From: Colwellia sp. 75C3
GTDB taxonomy: Bacteria; Pseudomonadota; Gammaproteobacteria; Enterobacterales; Alteromonadaceae
Assembly (NCBI RefSeq): GCF_002836255.1
Contig: NZ_PJAU01000031.1
Coordinates: 372,001-436,000 of the forward strand
Length of the DNA: 64,000 nucleotides
Direction: 5' to 3'
Shown: positions 1 through 9,779 of the stretch, one piece after another
Layout: every line of letters starts with the position of its first letter
Numbering within the stretch: position 1 is the stretch's first letter
Translations under genes and position numbers: made by a program
Notes under the pieces: model-generated
Seen by the model: only the letters and a program-made list of their open reading frames with translations
Told to the model about the DNA's origin: nothing
Databases searched by the model: none

Positions 1-839
1 GCCCCTGATACAGCCCAACTATTAGAGCCAGGCAAATGATCACCTTGATACTTATTTTCATTACTATCAGCTAATGCGGTCGCTTTGATGTACCTATTGT
101 CTTTAGGGATTGCGTTAAAACTAGAAGCTGAGGGCCAAGCATTTAAAGGCATAGGCGCTTGAGGGTAATGACTATTATCTATAGCTGCATCCCATATACT
201 ACCCTTTGGATCTAAAAATGCGTAAACGTCACCGGATAAAACGGCTTTCATTAAACCTAATGTGCGCTCACGCCGTCCATCATGGTATTGAAGATCTATG
301 TACATGCTAAAAATTGTTAGAATTGAGTCTTCTTCACTCCATTGAACCGGCTCCTGTTGCAAAAGCAGGTACTCAAAAGGTGATGAATTTAGATATTTGA
401 GTCCTTGGTTGACACCTCGAGTATAGGCTTTAATTAATTCGTGTTGTTTTTTAGGTAGTTGAGCAACTATTACTTTAGCTCTGTCTCGGAAGCGATGTCT
501 ACGAATTGATTTATCATAATCGAGGGCTAAAGGACCAAATAAGCTTGCTAACTCACCTGCAGAATTACGCCTTAGTAAATCCATTTGAAAGAACCGTTCT
601 TGCGCATGAACAAAACCCAAAGCTACGGCAATGTCATTTCTGTTTTGAGCCTTAATTGTGGCAATACCTTGCTCATCGCGCTCAATAATGGCAGATTTTT
701 TTAGACCAAAAACTGTTTTTTTTCCATCGAGTATGGGGAGGGCGCTATCGACTTTACTGTAAAGCCAAGTTGATGCTGTTGCTATAACTAACAAGCTAAT
801 GAGTAGAAAGCCGAAGAGTAGTTTTTTAAATGTTTTCAT
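1..839 (-). CDS. Penicillin acylase family hydrolase (Ntn hydrolase), 5' part only
   Basis: Partial gene: the start codon is at 837-839 and the frame stays open to base 1, so about 280 N-terminal residues are present. An N-terminal membrane segment or signal (MKTFKKLLFGFLLISLLVIA) comes first, then a run typical of the alpha chain of penicillin/AHL acylases (GFVHAQERFFQMDLLRR, GELASLFG). Close to the window edge is LPGSNSWAVSG. In this family the Ser of GSN-W is the catalytic residue exposed by autocleavage, so the alpha/beta junction falls just inside the window. Such enzymes hydrolyse amide bonds of acylated substrates in the periplasm; the substrate (beta-lactam, acyl-homoserine lactone or another amide) cannot be told from this part. 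The beta chain lies outside the window. Confidence 0.85.
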   Translation of the reverse strand, partial: MKTFKKLLFGFLLISLLVIATASTWLYSKVDSALPILDGKKTVFGLKKSAIIERDEQGIATIKAQNRNDIAVALGFVHAQERFFQMDLLRRNSAGELASLFGPLALDYDKSIRRHRFRDRAKVIVAQLPKKQHELIKAYTRGVNQGLKYLNSSPFEYLLLQQEPVQWSEEDSILTIFSMYIDLQYHDGRRERTLGLMKAVLSGDVYAFLDPKGSIWDAAIDNSHYPQAPMPLNAWPSASSFNAIPKDNRYIKATALADSNENKYQGDHLPGSNSWAVSG

Positions 840-1064
840 AGGTAAACAAGCTAACAAAAAAGTATAGAGCAGAGTAACGTAAAATACGCTCTGAGAATAT
901 TCTTAGTTTTGATTTTTATCAAAAAGCAGCTTTAAGATGGGCGCAGGGAAAATATTGGGGAAATGATCAACGTATCAAAAAGGCAAGTAGTCAAAGTGAC
1001 AATAGTTTCAGGAGAATAGGGTATTCCTATTCTGATGACATTCCCACGTTGAAATAAGAGAAGA

Positions 1065-1514
1065 CTAGCTAAAATTTAACTTACTATTACATTTCTGCTT
1101 TATTACCGTACTCTCTGTGGTTGATAGAGGCGATTTAGTCATACTTTCATTGCTAGGAATAGTGAAATATGAAATAAGTTGATGTAATTTGTCATTAAAT
1201 ATCATAGCACTAATGAAAAAGTCGTTAGATTTATTGACTATATCTGTTGTTATCTCTGCGCTTTTTTTATTAAATAGGGCAGGATTAGACATAAACAAAC
1301 CGGTAGATAGACTATTTCGATAGTTGACTGATAAATTATTTTGTATTTCACTTGCAGTGCTTATTATATCGTAACTATTAAACTTATTTGTTAGCGTATT
1401 AGTCACATTTAAATGTTGAACTTTAACGGTAGGATTGGCATTAGCTGTAGAAATAGAGATCAATGTTATGTATGTGATAACACAACTGCTTAATAGTACT
1501 TTAATTGATTTCAT
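1065..1514 (-). CDS. Hypothetical exported protein, 149 aa
   Basis: Not recognised. The first 26 residues form a clear Sec signal peptide (MKSIKVLLSSCVITYITLIS, ending near ANA), so the mature protein of about 120 residues is probably periplasmic. The rest is polar and rich in Ser, Asn and Thr, with a single Cys near the C-terminus and no motif I can name. The ATG has a GGATAGAAGCA stretch upstream that can serve as ribosome binding site. It stands alone: over 430 bases separate it from the malate synthase gene upstream. The coding style resembles its neighbours. It is probably a real lineage-specific gene. Confidence 0.6.
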   Translation of the reverse strand: MKSIKVLLSSCVITYITLISISTANANPTVKVQHLNVTNTLTNKFNSYDIISTASEIQNNLSVNYRNSLSTGLFMSNPALFNKKSAEITTDIVNKSNDFFISAMIFNDKLHQLISYFTIPSNESMTKSPLSTTESTVIKQKCNSKLNFS

Positions 1515-1952
1515 TGCTTCTATCCTTTTAGCTATGCCAGTATTTTAAGTGTATTGTTTTAAAAATTTAACATTACTTAATTGTTACAAATGTTACTTTA
1601 AGAGTTGTTTAATCATTATGCTAGCCAATTGAGATAAGCTGCACCTTTCACACGGCAGATGGCTTATAGCTTTTAACTGAACATTTCAAAGAGAAAGTGA
1701 CAGTAATTCAACATAAGTACCTTTATTATTAGAACAGTTCAGCTGAATAAGTATTTCAAATGATTTAAATGAGTAACAATTTACTCGTGCAAGCTACTTC
1801 CATTCTTTCCTGTGACTTACATAGGCGATAAAGAAAAACTGCCATTACGGGATATTTCCATAATGGCAGTTTTGCTTATTTTAAATATCCAGTTTTAAAC
1901 ATTCAGCTTTCAACATTAAGTTTGAAGTAATGAGTTGTAATATCGTTAGAGG
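1515..1952. other. Intergenic region, no gene seen
   Basis: This holds the glcB terminator (listed separately) and the presumed promoter of the small exported protein on the minus strand. I see no coding frame or RNA gene in the remainder. Confidence 0.5.
1835..1873 (-). terminator. Intrinsic terminator of glcB
   Basis: A perfect 13-bp inverted repeat (AAAACTGCCATTA / TAATGGCAGTTTT) with a 13-base loop. On the minus strand it is followed by TTTTTCTTT. It lies about 80 bases beyond the malate synthase stop codon. Confidence 0.85.
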
Positions 1953-4121
1953 TTAGCTGAGCTGACACTTTTTTTCTAAGCGATATTGATGTAATAAAGG
2001 CTCTGTATAGCCATTAGGCTGTTCTACACCTGAAAATATTAACGCTGCAGCGGCTTTAAAAGCTATGTTATTGTTAAAGTCATTACTCATCGCTTGATAG
2101 CTACTATCACTAGCGTTTTGTTTATCAACAATACTCGCCATTTTCTCTAAACTGGCTTGCACTTGCGCTGTTGTACAAATGTTATGAGTAAGCCAATTAG
2201 CAATATGCTGGCTAGAAATACGTAAAGTGGCTCTATCTTCCATCAAACCTACATTATTTATATCAGGTACTTTAGAGCAGCCTACGCCATCATCTATCCA
2301 GCGAACTACATAACCTAAAATTCCTTGGCAGTTATTGTCTAACTCATCACTAACTTCTTGTTCAGTCCAATTAGTATGTTCTGCTAGTGGAATGGTTAAA
2401 ATATCATCTATGTTAGCTGACTTACGCTGGGTAAGTTGCTTTTGTAAATCAAATACATTAACTCGATGATAATGCAAAGCATGAAGTGTCGCCGCAGTCG
2501 GTGACGGTACCCAAGCTGTATTAGCCCCCGCTTCAACATGGTTTATTTTGGTTGCTAACATGTTCGACATTTGATCAGGAATTGGCCACATACCTTTACC
2601 AATTTGTGCTTTTTGGCTAAACCCACAAGCAAGCCCTACATCAACGTTGTTATCTTCATAGGCGGCAATCCAAGGTGTTAGCTTTATATCAGCTTTTCGG
2701 GCCATTGGTCCTGCCATCATTGAAGTATGAATTTCATCACCAGTTCTGTCTAAAAAGCCGGTATTGATAAAGACTACGCGATCTTTAGCAGCGAAAATAC
2801 AGTTTTTCAAATTGACACTGGTGCGTCTTTCTTCATCCATTATACCCATTTTCACGGTATTTTGAGGTAATGATAATGCCGTTTCTACACGAGAAAATAA
2901 GGTATTAGCAAAATCCACTTCTTCAGGGCCATGCATTTTAGGCTTAACAATGTAAATAGAACCTTCACTGCTATTGCTATATTCGCTATTACCTTTCAAA
3001 TCATGCAAGGCAACTAAACTGGTGATCATTGCATCAAGTATGCCTTCAGGTACTTCGTTACCTTGATTATCGATAATGGCATTGTTTGTCATTAAATGAC
3101 CGACATTGCGGACAAACATCAAACTACGGCCTTTAAGGGTAACGTTATCGCCAGTAAGCGTCTGAACACTTAAATCTTTGTTCATGGTGCGGGTTATCGT
3201 TTGACCATTTTTATTGAGGGTAGCAGATAACTTGCCCGTCATAAGCCCTAGCCAATTTCTGTAAGCTAATACTTTATCTTCGCCGTCAACTGCAGCTACT
3301 GAATCTTCACAATCCATAATAGTGGTTAACGCTGATTCAAGTATTATATCGCTCAGGTTCGCAGCATCTTCTTTACCAATAGCGCTATCATCATTGAACA
3401 ATAAATTGAGGTGTAAGCCGTGATGAATAAACATCATTGACTCAGGTTTGTTTATGCTGCCAGTAAAACCGATAAATGCCGATGGATCTTTTAAGGGGCT
3501 TTGTTGACCGTCAGCTAAACCTACCATCAATTGTTGTTCGGTTAAGTGATAGCTAACGGCTTGGCTATGATTACCGTTAACAAGTGGAATGACTTGGTCT
3601 AAATAATCTTTGGCAAACGCGATAACCTTTTTGCCACGTATCGGATTATATGTTTTGCTTGGCTGTGCACCATTATCATGACTTATTACATCAGTACCAT
3701 AAAGTGCATCGTATAAACTTCCCCAGCGAGCATTTACAGCATTTAAGGCAAAACGGGCATTCATTATCGGTACAACAAGTTGTGGACCAGCCATCAATGC
3801 TAATTCATTATCAACATTGCAGGTGTTGATATTAAAATCATCTACTTGCGGTACAAGGTAATTAATGTCCGCTAAGAATTTTTTATAGTGAGAGAATTCA
3901 AGCGGCTTGTTGTCTTGGTGATAAGTATCAATGCTAGCTTGTAAGGCATCACGTTTTAATAAAAGCTGCTTGTTCTCGGGACTAAGATCATTAATTATAC
4001 TGGAAAATTGTTGCCAAAAATGCGCTGAACTAATCGACGTACCAGGCAATGCTTCATATTCAATAAAATCAAAAAGGCACTGGCTTACTGTTAAGTTCTC
4101 TATCGTTACTGTCGCTGACAT
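1953..4121 (-). CDS. glcB: Malate synthase G
   Basis: Condenses glyoxylate with acetyl-CoA to give malate, the second step of the glyoxylate shunt, in the cytosol. The 722 residues match the usual length of the G isoform (about 720), not the shorter A form. Recognisable stretches are the MPKMHGPEEV-like segment (IVKPKMHGPEEVDF), the signature MGIMDEERRTSVNL around residue 430, and DGVGCSKVPDINNVGLMEDRATLRIS in the C-terminal catalytic part. Together these make the identification firm. It reads leftwards away from the LrgAB operon and has its own terminator at 1835-1873. The partner enzyme, isocitrate lyase, lies 2.7 kb away on the other strand, so the shunt genes are close but not in one operon. 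Confidence 0.97.
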   Translation of the reverse strand: MSATVTIENLTVSQCLFDFIEYEALPGTSISSAHFWQQFSSIINDLSPENKQLLLKRDALQASIDTYHQDNKPLEFSHYKKFLADINYLVPQVDDFNINTCNVDNELALMAGPQLVVPIMNARFALNAVNARWGSLYDALYGTDVISHDNGAQPSKTYNPIRGKKVIAFAKDYLDQVIPLVNGNHSQAVSYHLTEQQLMVGLADGQQSPLKDPSAFIGFTGSINKPESMMFIHHGLHLNLLFNDDSAIGKEDAANLSDIILESALTTIMDCEDSVAAVDGEDKVLAYRNWLGLMTGKLSATLNKNGQTITRTMNKDLSVQTLTGDNVTLKGRSLMFVRNVGHLMTNNAIIDNQGNEVPEGILDAMITSLVALHDLKGNSEYSNSSEGSIYIVKPKMHGPEEVDFANTLFSRVETALSLPQNTVKMGIMDEERRTSVNLKNCIFAAKDRVVFINTGFLDRTGDEIHTSMMAGPMARKADIKLTPWIAAYEDNNVDVGLACGFSQKAQIGKGMWPIPDQMSNMLATKINHVEAGANTAWVPSPTAATLHALHYHRVNVFDLQKQLTQRKSANIDDILTIPLAEHTNWTEQEVSDELDNNCQGILGYVVRWIDDGVGCSKVPDINNVGLMEDRATLRISSQHIANWLTHNICTTAQVQASLEKMASIVDKQNASDSSYQAMSNDFNNNIAFKAAAALIFSGVEQPNGYTEPLLHQYRLEKKCQLS

Positions 4122-4468
4122 TATTACTTCACCTTATATTCAAAATTTGGTATTGAACGTTCAAGAATATCTATATAAAAGTTTCTATTTCTAGCGTCAT
4201 TTCAATGACAGTGTAGCCAAAAAAGGCGTAGAAATAACTATTAGTGATAATCCTATGGCTTATTATCACTGCTGGCAATAGTGCTTTAGGGGTAGAAAAG
4301 AAAGTAGGGTGAGATTATAGATAAAGGTAAGTCGTCAAGTCGCTGTAAAATAAGGGTTAAGTAAGTTGTCTGATGCAGATGAAGTACAGTAATTCATATT
4401 ATTGTACTTTATGATAAACATCATTCACCTTGTGAATAATACAGGGTGTTTCATTAAATTGAGCTGTT
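4122..4468. other. Intergenic region between lrgB and glcB
   Basis: Must contain the glcB promoter on the minus strand and the end of the lrgB transcript. I see AT-rich sequence without a convincing operator, RNA gene or coding frame. Confidence 0.4.
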
Positions 4469-5191
4469 TTAGTAAAATAACTTCTGCAGTAAAGGTATTA
4501 ACCAAGGGCTGATAAGTGCGGTGAGAACAGCGGATAAAATCAATGCTACAGAGCTGTATGCACCATGTTCCGCACTCTTACGTACTAGTACCGCTGTGCC
4601 AATAACATGGCTAGCACTACCAATAGCTAAACCCTGAGCTTTAGCTGAATTAACCCCAATGAAACTAAGCCATTGAGGACCGAGTAAAGCACCAAATAAG
4701 CCAGCAATTAATATTGCAAAAGCTGTGATGGAGCTATCACCAAATAATTGTTCCGTTAAGGTGATACCTATGGGCGTTGTGACTGATTTTAATGACAAGG
4801 CTATCGCTATTTCAGGGGCTTTTATCAACCACATAGCAAGCATAAAGCTTACGATAATAACCACCGTAATACCTAAGACTAAAATCGCGGTCATTTCTCG
4901 CCAATAAAAGCGTATTTGCTTCAATTGCTGGTAAAGTGGTAAACCCAGGGCAACAAGAGCTGGCTCGAGTAGAAGATTAAGTATTTGAGTTTTATCGCTA
5001 TATTGCTGATAGTTAATCTCAGTTAATAGCAAAAAAGGCACCAAAATGCTAATAGTGAATAGCATAGGGTTTAACCATATATATTGCCATTTTTGTTGGC
5101 AAGCGGCCGCGAATTGATACGTTGCTATGGTGATTAAGGTGATAACTATACTGGCCAATATAGGGCTGTTAGTGATGAAAGTCGTCAGCAT
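4469..5191 (-). CDS. LrgB/CidB family membrane protein (YohK-like)
   Basis: A polytopic inner-membrane protein of 240 residues with about seven hydrophobic segments. The family core is clear: KSVTTPIGITLTEQLFG in the middle, then GLAIGSASHVIGTA. LrgB proteins pair with LrgA. The pair was long described as antiholin-like murein hydrolase exporters; later work in Gram-positive bacteria showed LrgAB-type pairs importing pyruvate or related small acids. Its first codon overlaps the last base of the lrgA stop codon (both use base 5191), so the two are translationally coupled. Placement beside glyoxylate-shunt genes favours a small-organic-acid role, but that is inference. Confidence 0.9.
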   Translation of the reverse strand: MLTTFITNSPILASIVITLITIATYQFAAACQQKWQYIWLNPMLFTISILVPFLLLTEINYQQYSDKTQILNLLLEPALVALGLPLYQQLKQIRFYWREMTAILVLGITVVIIVSFMLAMWLIKAPEIAIALSLKSVTTPIGITLTEQLFGDSSITAFAILIAGLFGALLGPQWLSFIGVNSAKAQGLAIGSASHVIGTAVLVRKSAEHGAYSSVALILSAVLTALISPWLIPLLQKLFY

Positions 5192-5571
5192 TATTTTGAA
5201 TCTGCCGTTGTGTTTGTTTGGTGATTATCCGGTGTTATTAAAAAACGCTCACTCAAGTAGCCAATAACCGTGAGTAAAATAAACGTGGTACTAAAAATAA
5301 TGACCACTAGCGCAAGACCATGTTGTTGAATGAGTTCAAAATGATTGATAATCCCCATGCCAGCAGGCACTAAGCATACACCCATATGTTTAATAAACCA
5401 CTGATTAGTTTTGGTTACCTTTTCGATACTAAACCAATTGAGTTGTAAAAAAAGCGCGTAAATTATCATGCCGTATAAACTGGCTGGCAAAGCCGCTAAT
5501 AAATAATTAGCGAGCTTACCTAGCAGCAAACTTATACTGATGACAAAAATGGTATAAAGCACATTATTCAT
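5191..5571 (-). CDS. LrgA/CidA family membrane protein (YohJ-like)
   Basis: 126 residues with four hydrophobic segments, the usual holin-like size. The stretch LPASLYGMIIYALFLQLNW and the segment HMGVCLVPAGMGIINHF fit the conserved LrgA core (G-M-I-hydrophobic and the P-A-G-x-G loop). It sits between a LysR gene (6 bases upstream) and lrgB (1-base overlap), so the operon order is lysR-lrgA-lrgB. The hydrophilic tail rich in Thr and Asn is probably cytoplasmic. Confidence 0.88.
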   Translation of the reverse strand: MNNVLYTIFVISISLLLGKLANYLLAALPASLYGMIIYALFLQLNWFSIEKVTKTNQWFIKHMGVCLVPAGMGIINHFELIQQHGLALVVIIFSTTFILLTVIGYLSERFLITPDNHQTNTTADSK

Positions 5572-5577
5572 AGTAGA

Positions 5578-6525
5578 TTAAATATTCTCCTGACATTTTA
5601 GTGCCGCAGCAATAACGAGTTGTCGAAACCATATGTGGCTGGCATCATGATGAAGCAAAGGGCTCCAGATCATTTTTAATTCAATATCAGGGATATCAAA
5701 AGGTGGCTTTACAATAGTGTAATTACTATCATTCTTGTGTAACTGCGCAGCCTTTGTCGGTAGGGTCGCAATTAAGTTATCTTCATAAGCTAGTTGCATA
5801 GCGACATGATAATTACGGGTAAAAACCTTTATGTCACGTTTTTTACCTAAGCGGGCAAGCGCTTCATCAACCCAACCTAGTTTCTGAACATCTTTAGGAT
5901 CCATGCCGACACCCACACCAAAGCCTGTTTTTGAAACCCAGACATGTTTAGCACCTAAATAAGCATTTAAATTAAATTTACTTACTAATGGGCTATCAGC
6001 ACTTAATAAGCATGAGAAAGAGTCACGCCAAATAGCTTTTTGGTGAAAAGATTGTGGTAATTCATCAAAGCGATTTATCGCCATATCAATTTTACCCGCC
6101 TCAACATCATGGAAGGTCACATCACTCGGTGTCATTATATCAAGGGTAATATTGGGTGCAACTTCATTTAAGGCCTTTAATAGAGTCGGAATTAAAGTAG
6201 ATGCGGCATAATCACTCGCCATTATTCTAAAAACACGTTGGCTCTTTAACTCGTTAAACTCTTCTTCACCTTGTAATGCTTCTTCTAATTCAAGCAATAT
6301 CTTACGAATGCTAGGTGCCAAACCACGAGCACGTTCTGTTGGAACCATACCGTCAGAAGTACGTACTAAAATAGGGTCGTTAAATAAAGTTCTAAGTCGT
6401 TTTAAGCCATTACTCATTGCTGGTTGCGTAATGTTAAGTTGGCTTGCTGCCCGGGTAACATTCTTCTCTCGCAACAATACGTCTAAATAAATAAGCAAGT
6501 TCAAATCAATTTTAGAAATATTCAT
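5578..6525 (-). CDS. LysR family transcriptional regulator
   Basis: 315 residues. An N-terminal winged helix-turn-helix (residues 5-64, with VTRAASQLNITQPAMSNGLKRLR) is followed by a periplasmic-binding-like effector domain (from about residue 92, VFRIMASDYAAS). It is the first gene of an operon with lrgA and lrgB and is divergent from isocitrate lyase across a 343-base gap. LysR proteins usually control a divergent gene and their own operon, so control of aceA, lrgAB or both is a reasonable inference. The NodD-like N-terminus (LNLLIYLDVLLREKNVTRAA) puts it in the NahR/NodD-like branch. The effector is unknown. Confidence 0.93.
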   Translation of the reverse strand: MNISKIDLNLLIYLDVLLREKNVTRAASQLNITQPAMSNGLKRLRTLFNDPILVRTSDGMVPTERARGLAPSIRKILLELEEALQGEEEFNELKSQRVFRIMASDYAASTLIPTLLKALNEVAPNITLDIMTPSDVTFHDVEAGKIDMAINRFDELPQSFHQKAIWRDSFSCLLSADSPLVSKFNLNAYLGAKHVWVSKTGFGVGVGMDPKDVQKLGWVDEALARLGKKRDIKVFTRNYHVAMQLAYEDNLIATLPTKAAQLHKNDSNYTIVKPPFDIPDIELKMIWSPLLHHDASHIWFRQLVIAAALKCQENI

Positions 6526-6761
6526 GTCATTAATGGCTCTGTAAATAAATATAAGTGAGATAGATATAAGCTAAATGAAAGGCTAATTCAATGAAATTTT
6601 ATCTTTTGAGCAATATAAAGCAGCTAGTTATGGCAATAAATGGGTATTTGTATTCATAGTGTGAATGGTGGTAATAGAGATTATATATTTCAAAAATACC
6701 TATGTGATGGGGTATTGTTTTTGTAGTCCGGTATGAAAGCTTACTTTCTTATAGTCATCTT

Positions 6762-6774
6762 GAGGTTCAACCTC
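6762..6774. promoter_or_regulatory. Small palindrome, possible LysR or other operator upstream of aceA
   Basis: GAGGTT-C-AACCTC is a perfect 6+1+6 inverted repeat about 95 bases before the aceA start, in the gap shared with the divergent lysR. Position suits an operator, but the repeat is short and its regulator is not known. Confidence 0.3.
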
Positions 6775-6868
6775 TGATTTAATGTCTCTAAGTCGAAAGT
6801 TAAATAACCAAAACTAATACCTAGTAATAACTACTAATTAATCTACAGCAAGACTTTTGGAGAATGTT

Positions 6869-8452
6869 ATGTCTAACTATCAAAGTGCAATAGAAGCAGT
6901 TCAAGCGATTAAAGCAAATGCAGGAAGTTCTTGGGATGCTATAAACCCAGAATCAGTTGCACGTATGCGTGCACAGAACAAATTCAAAACTGGTTTAGAG
7001 ATTGCTCAGTATACGGCAGACATTATGCGTAGAGATATGGACGCTTATGATGCTGATAGTTCACAGTACACTCAATCTCTAGGTTGCTGGCACGGTTTTG
7101 TTGGCCAACAGAAAATGATTTCTATTAAGAAGCATTTTGATGGCAAAACAGATCGTCGTTACTTATACCTTTCTGGTTGGATGGTTGCTGCACTTCGAAG
7201 CGAGTTTGGTCCTCTTCCTGATCAATCTATGCACGAAAAAACATCAGTAGCTTCTTTGGTTGCAGAGCTTTACACTTTCCTACGTCAAGCTGATGCACGT
7301 GAACTAGGCGGTCTTTTCCGCGAATTAGATGCTGCGGCACCAAGCAACAAAGCTGCTATCCAAGATAAAATTGATAACCACGTTACTCACGTTGTACCAA
7401 TTATTGCTGATATCGATGCTGGTTTTGGTAATGCTGAAGCGACTTACTTAATGGCTAAGCAAATGATTGAAGCCGGTGCTTGTGCTCTTCAAATTGAAAA
7501 CCAAGTAGCTGATGAAAAGCAATGTGGACATCAAGACGGTAAAGTAACGGTTCCTCACGCTGACTTCCATTCTAAGATTCGTGCATTACGTCATGCTTTC
7601 CTAGAACTAGGTATCGATAACGGTATTATCGTTTCACGTACTGACTCTGAAGGTGCTGGTCTTACTAAAGAAATAGCAGTTGTTAAAGAGCCCGGCGATC
7701 AAGGTGATATTTATAACTCTTTCTTAGATGTTGAAGAAATTGATGTGTCACAAATGGCTGAAGGCGATGTATGTTTCAACCGTGACGGCAAACTTGTTCG
7801 TCCTAAGCGTTTACCTTCAGGTTTATACCAATTCCGTCAAGGTACTGGTGAAGAACGTTGTGTATTTGATAGCATCGAAGCAATTAAAGCCGGCGCTGAT
7901 CTTCTGTGGATTGAAACGGCTACACCAAGCGTTGCTGATATCACGGCAATGATGAACGAAGTGCGTAAAGAAATCCCGAATGCTAAGCTTGTTTACAACA
8001 ACAGTCCTTCATTTAACTGGACGCTTAACTTCCGTCAACAAGCATATGATGCAATGGTTGCTGCTGGTGAAGACGTATCTTCTTATGTTCGTGCTGATTT
8101 AATGAATGCTGATTATGACGCTTCTGAATTATCTGCAAGAGCTGATGAAAAAATACGTACTTTCCAATCTGATACTTCACGTGAAGCCGGTATTTTCCAT
8201 CACCTAATCACGCTTCCTACTTATCATACAACGGCATTGTCTGTTGATAACTTGGCTAAAGAGTACTTCGGTGATGCTGGTATGCTTGGTTATGTTGAAG
8301 GTGTTCAACGTAAAGAAATTCGTCAAGGTATCGCCTGTGTTAAACATCAAAACATGTCAGGCTCTGATATGGGTGATGATCACAAAGAATACTTTGCTGG
8401 TGAAAATGCGCTTAAAGCAGGCGGCGCTAACAATACTTCTAACCAGTTTTAA
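6869..8452 (+). CDS. aceA: Isocitrate lyase (long-form)
   Basis: Cleaves isocitrate to glyoxylate and succinate, the first step of the glyoxylate shunt. I place the start at the ATG at 6869, which has TTGGAG as ribosome binding site; a TTG 12 bases upstream is that site itself. The protein is 527 residues, the long class found in Pseudomonas and marine gammaproteobacteria rather than the 434-residue E. coli type. The active-site segment is KQCGH, with Cys about residue 219. The usual KKCGH has Lys in second position, so Gln here is a feature of this branch. Other landmarks are the metal-binding ADIDAGFGNAEATY and VYNNSPSFNW. A strong terminator follows. Confidence 0.96.
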   Translation: MSNYQSAIEAVQAIKANAGSSWDAINPESVARMRAQNKFKTGLEIAQYTADIMRRDMDAYDADSSQYTQSLGCWHGFVGQQKMISIKKHFDGKTDRRYLYLSGWMVAALRSEFGPLPDQSMHEKTSVASLVAELYTFLRQADARELGGLFRELDAAAPSNKAAIQDKIDNHVTHVVPIIADIDAGFGNAEATYLMAKQMIEAGACALQIENQVADEKQCGHQDGKVTVPHADFHSKIRALRHAFLELGIDNGIIVSRTDSEGAGLTKEIAVVKEPGDQGDIYNSFLDVEEIDVSQMAEGDVCFNRDGKLVRPKRLPSGLYQFRQGTGEERCVFDSIEAIKAGADLLWIETATPSVADITAMMNEVRKEIPNAKLVYNNSPSFNWTLNFRQQAYDAMVAAGEDVSSYVRADLMNADYDASELSARADEKIRTFQSDTSREAGIFHHLITLPTYHTTALSVDNLAKEYFGDAGMLGYVEGVQRKEIRQGIACVKHQNMSGSDMGDDHKEYFAGENALKAGGANNTSNQF

Positions 8453-8490
8453 TAGTAACTCGTTCTAATTAGGTTTCCTAATTGACTAAT

Positions 8491-8526
8491 AAAAACCAGC
8501 CATTAAGGCTGGTTTTTTGTTTTTAG
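8491..8526 (+). terminator. Intrinsic terminator of aceA
   Basis: AAAACCAGCC and GGCTGGTTTT form a 10-bp stem with a 5-base loop, followed by a T-rich tail. It lies about 40 bases after the isocitrate lyase stop codon. Confidence 0.92.
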
Positions 8527-8638
8527 CAGAATATTCACTATTGCCTAATCAGCCTTTTGTACTTGAAACCTTATTTTCATTGTATTCAGTAACTATAATT
8601 AATCCAAATGGTATAATAAATACATTTTAATTTAGACA

Positions 8639-8674
8639 CAAAAAAAGACTGTCTTCGAAGTGAAGTAACAGCCT
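8639..8674 (-). terminator. Intrinsic terminator of the DUF481 gene
   Basis: On the minus strand AGGCTGT pairs with ACAGTCT (one G-T pair), then a run of seven T follows. It is about 58 bases past the stop codon of the outer-membrane protein gene. Confidence 0.75.
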
Positions 8675-8731
8675 TTTAATCATCAACAAGTAACGTCCAT
8701 TGAAGGTGCTACTTGTTACATAGTGAACAGT

Positions 8732-9538
8732 TTAGAAGCTATAAACTAATGTCACTGACGTTTCAGTGTTAGTTTTCTCAAAGCCTTCTTCTACTTCAGT
8801 ATCGTAATCAACACGGAAAGTGAATTTAAACTGTAATGAGTCAATTAACTTAGTAGTCAATGAAGTTTCTGACTTATAAACACTGTTTTTATCAGACTCA
8901 AGTGCTTGCTTAGCAACAAAATATTGTTTAAATTCAACAAAATCATTGATCTGTTTAGTGTATAAAGCTTGTGCTTGAACTATTACCGCAGTTTCGCTGC
9001 TTTCAATAATTGCAGCATCTGTATCTGTTGCTGCCACGGCACGGGTTACATCGTATTTTACACCCGGTCCGATATCAGCAAAAAATGAACTTGTTTCAGT
9101 TTCCCACCAGTGACGACCCCAACCAGCAGAGAACGATGTTTGGTAAGAGAAGCTGCTGAATTTATCTTGCTGATAAAAAGCGTTACCGTAAAGATAGTTT
9201 TTACCATTTTCATGAAGTGAATAGTTAGTTTGACCTAAGATATCCCATTTATTATCAGTACTTTCATAAACGTCTTCGCCGTCAGCATTTTCAACTTCAG
9301 TTTTTTTAGCTATAGCGTTAAATGCAAGTAAATTTAACCACTGGTCTTTTTCATGCTTAATGTTTAAGCCAGCTTTGATGTCGCCGCTTTTAGAGTTACC
9401 TGTTTTATACAACATGCCTAGCTCAGCAGAGGTAGTAAACGTTGACTCTCCAGCGACAGCTTCTTCAGCCATGGCATATTGACCTGAAAGAGGTAATAAA
9501 AGCAGTGCAGCAATAGCTATTTTAGATTTCATGTTCAT
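8732..9538 (-). CDS. DUF481 outer-membrane beta-barrel protein (YdiY-like)
   Basis: 268 residues with a Sec signal peptide (cut near AMAEE). The mature part has alternating aromatic and polar residues and ends in VTLVYSF, a C-terminal Phe typical of outer-membrane barrels. Stretches such as SAELGMLYKTGNSKSGDIKAG and GWGRHWWETE are characteristic of DUF481 (salt-induced outer-membrane protein) members. The function of the family is not established. It is monocistronic, with its own terminator. Confidence 0.88.
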   Translation of the reverse strand: MNMKSKIAIAALLLLPLSGQYAMAEEAVAGESTFTTSAELGMLYKTGNSKSGDIKAGLNIKHEKDQWLNLLAFNAIAKKTEVENADGEDVYESTDNKWDILGQTNYSLHENGKNYLYGNAFYQQDKFSSFSYQTSFSAGWGRHWWETETSSFFADIGPGVKYDVTRAVAATDTDAAIIESSETAVIVQAQALYTKQINDFVEFKQYFVAKQALESDKNSVYKSETSLTTKLIDSLQFKFTFRVDYDTEVEEGFEKTNTETSVTLVYSF

Positions 9539-9779
9539 CCTTAAAAAATGATTATTAATCGATTAAAATGTTGATGTATTAAATTTTCCGCGATCCTATC
9601 AAATTTTAGCTATATAGCCAACTTGTAAACTCGATGTAAATGAAAGAAATTGAATGATGTTTTACTTTATCGGCGTATTTCAGCTATTTAAGACGATAAA
9701 TTCAGAATCTTTTTTATGAAAAATAAAAATAAGAATAATAGCCATTGTTGATGCTGACTAACAGCAATAATAACCCTTA

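Noticed and set aside
6857-6868. TTG start for isocitrate lyase
   Set aside because: The TTGGAG there is the ribosome binding site for the ATG at 6869.
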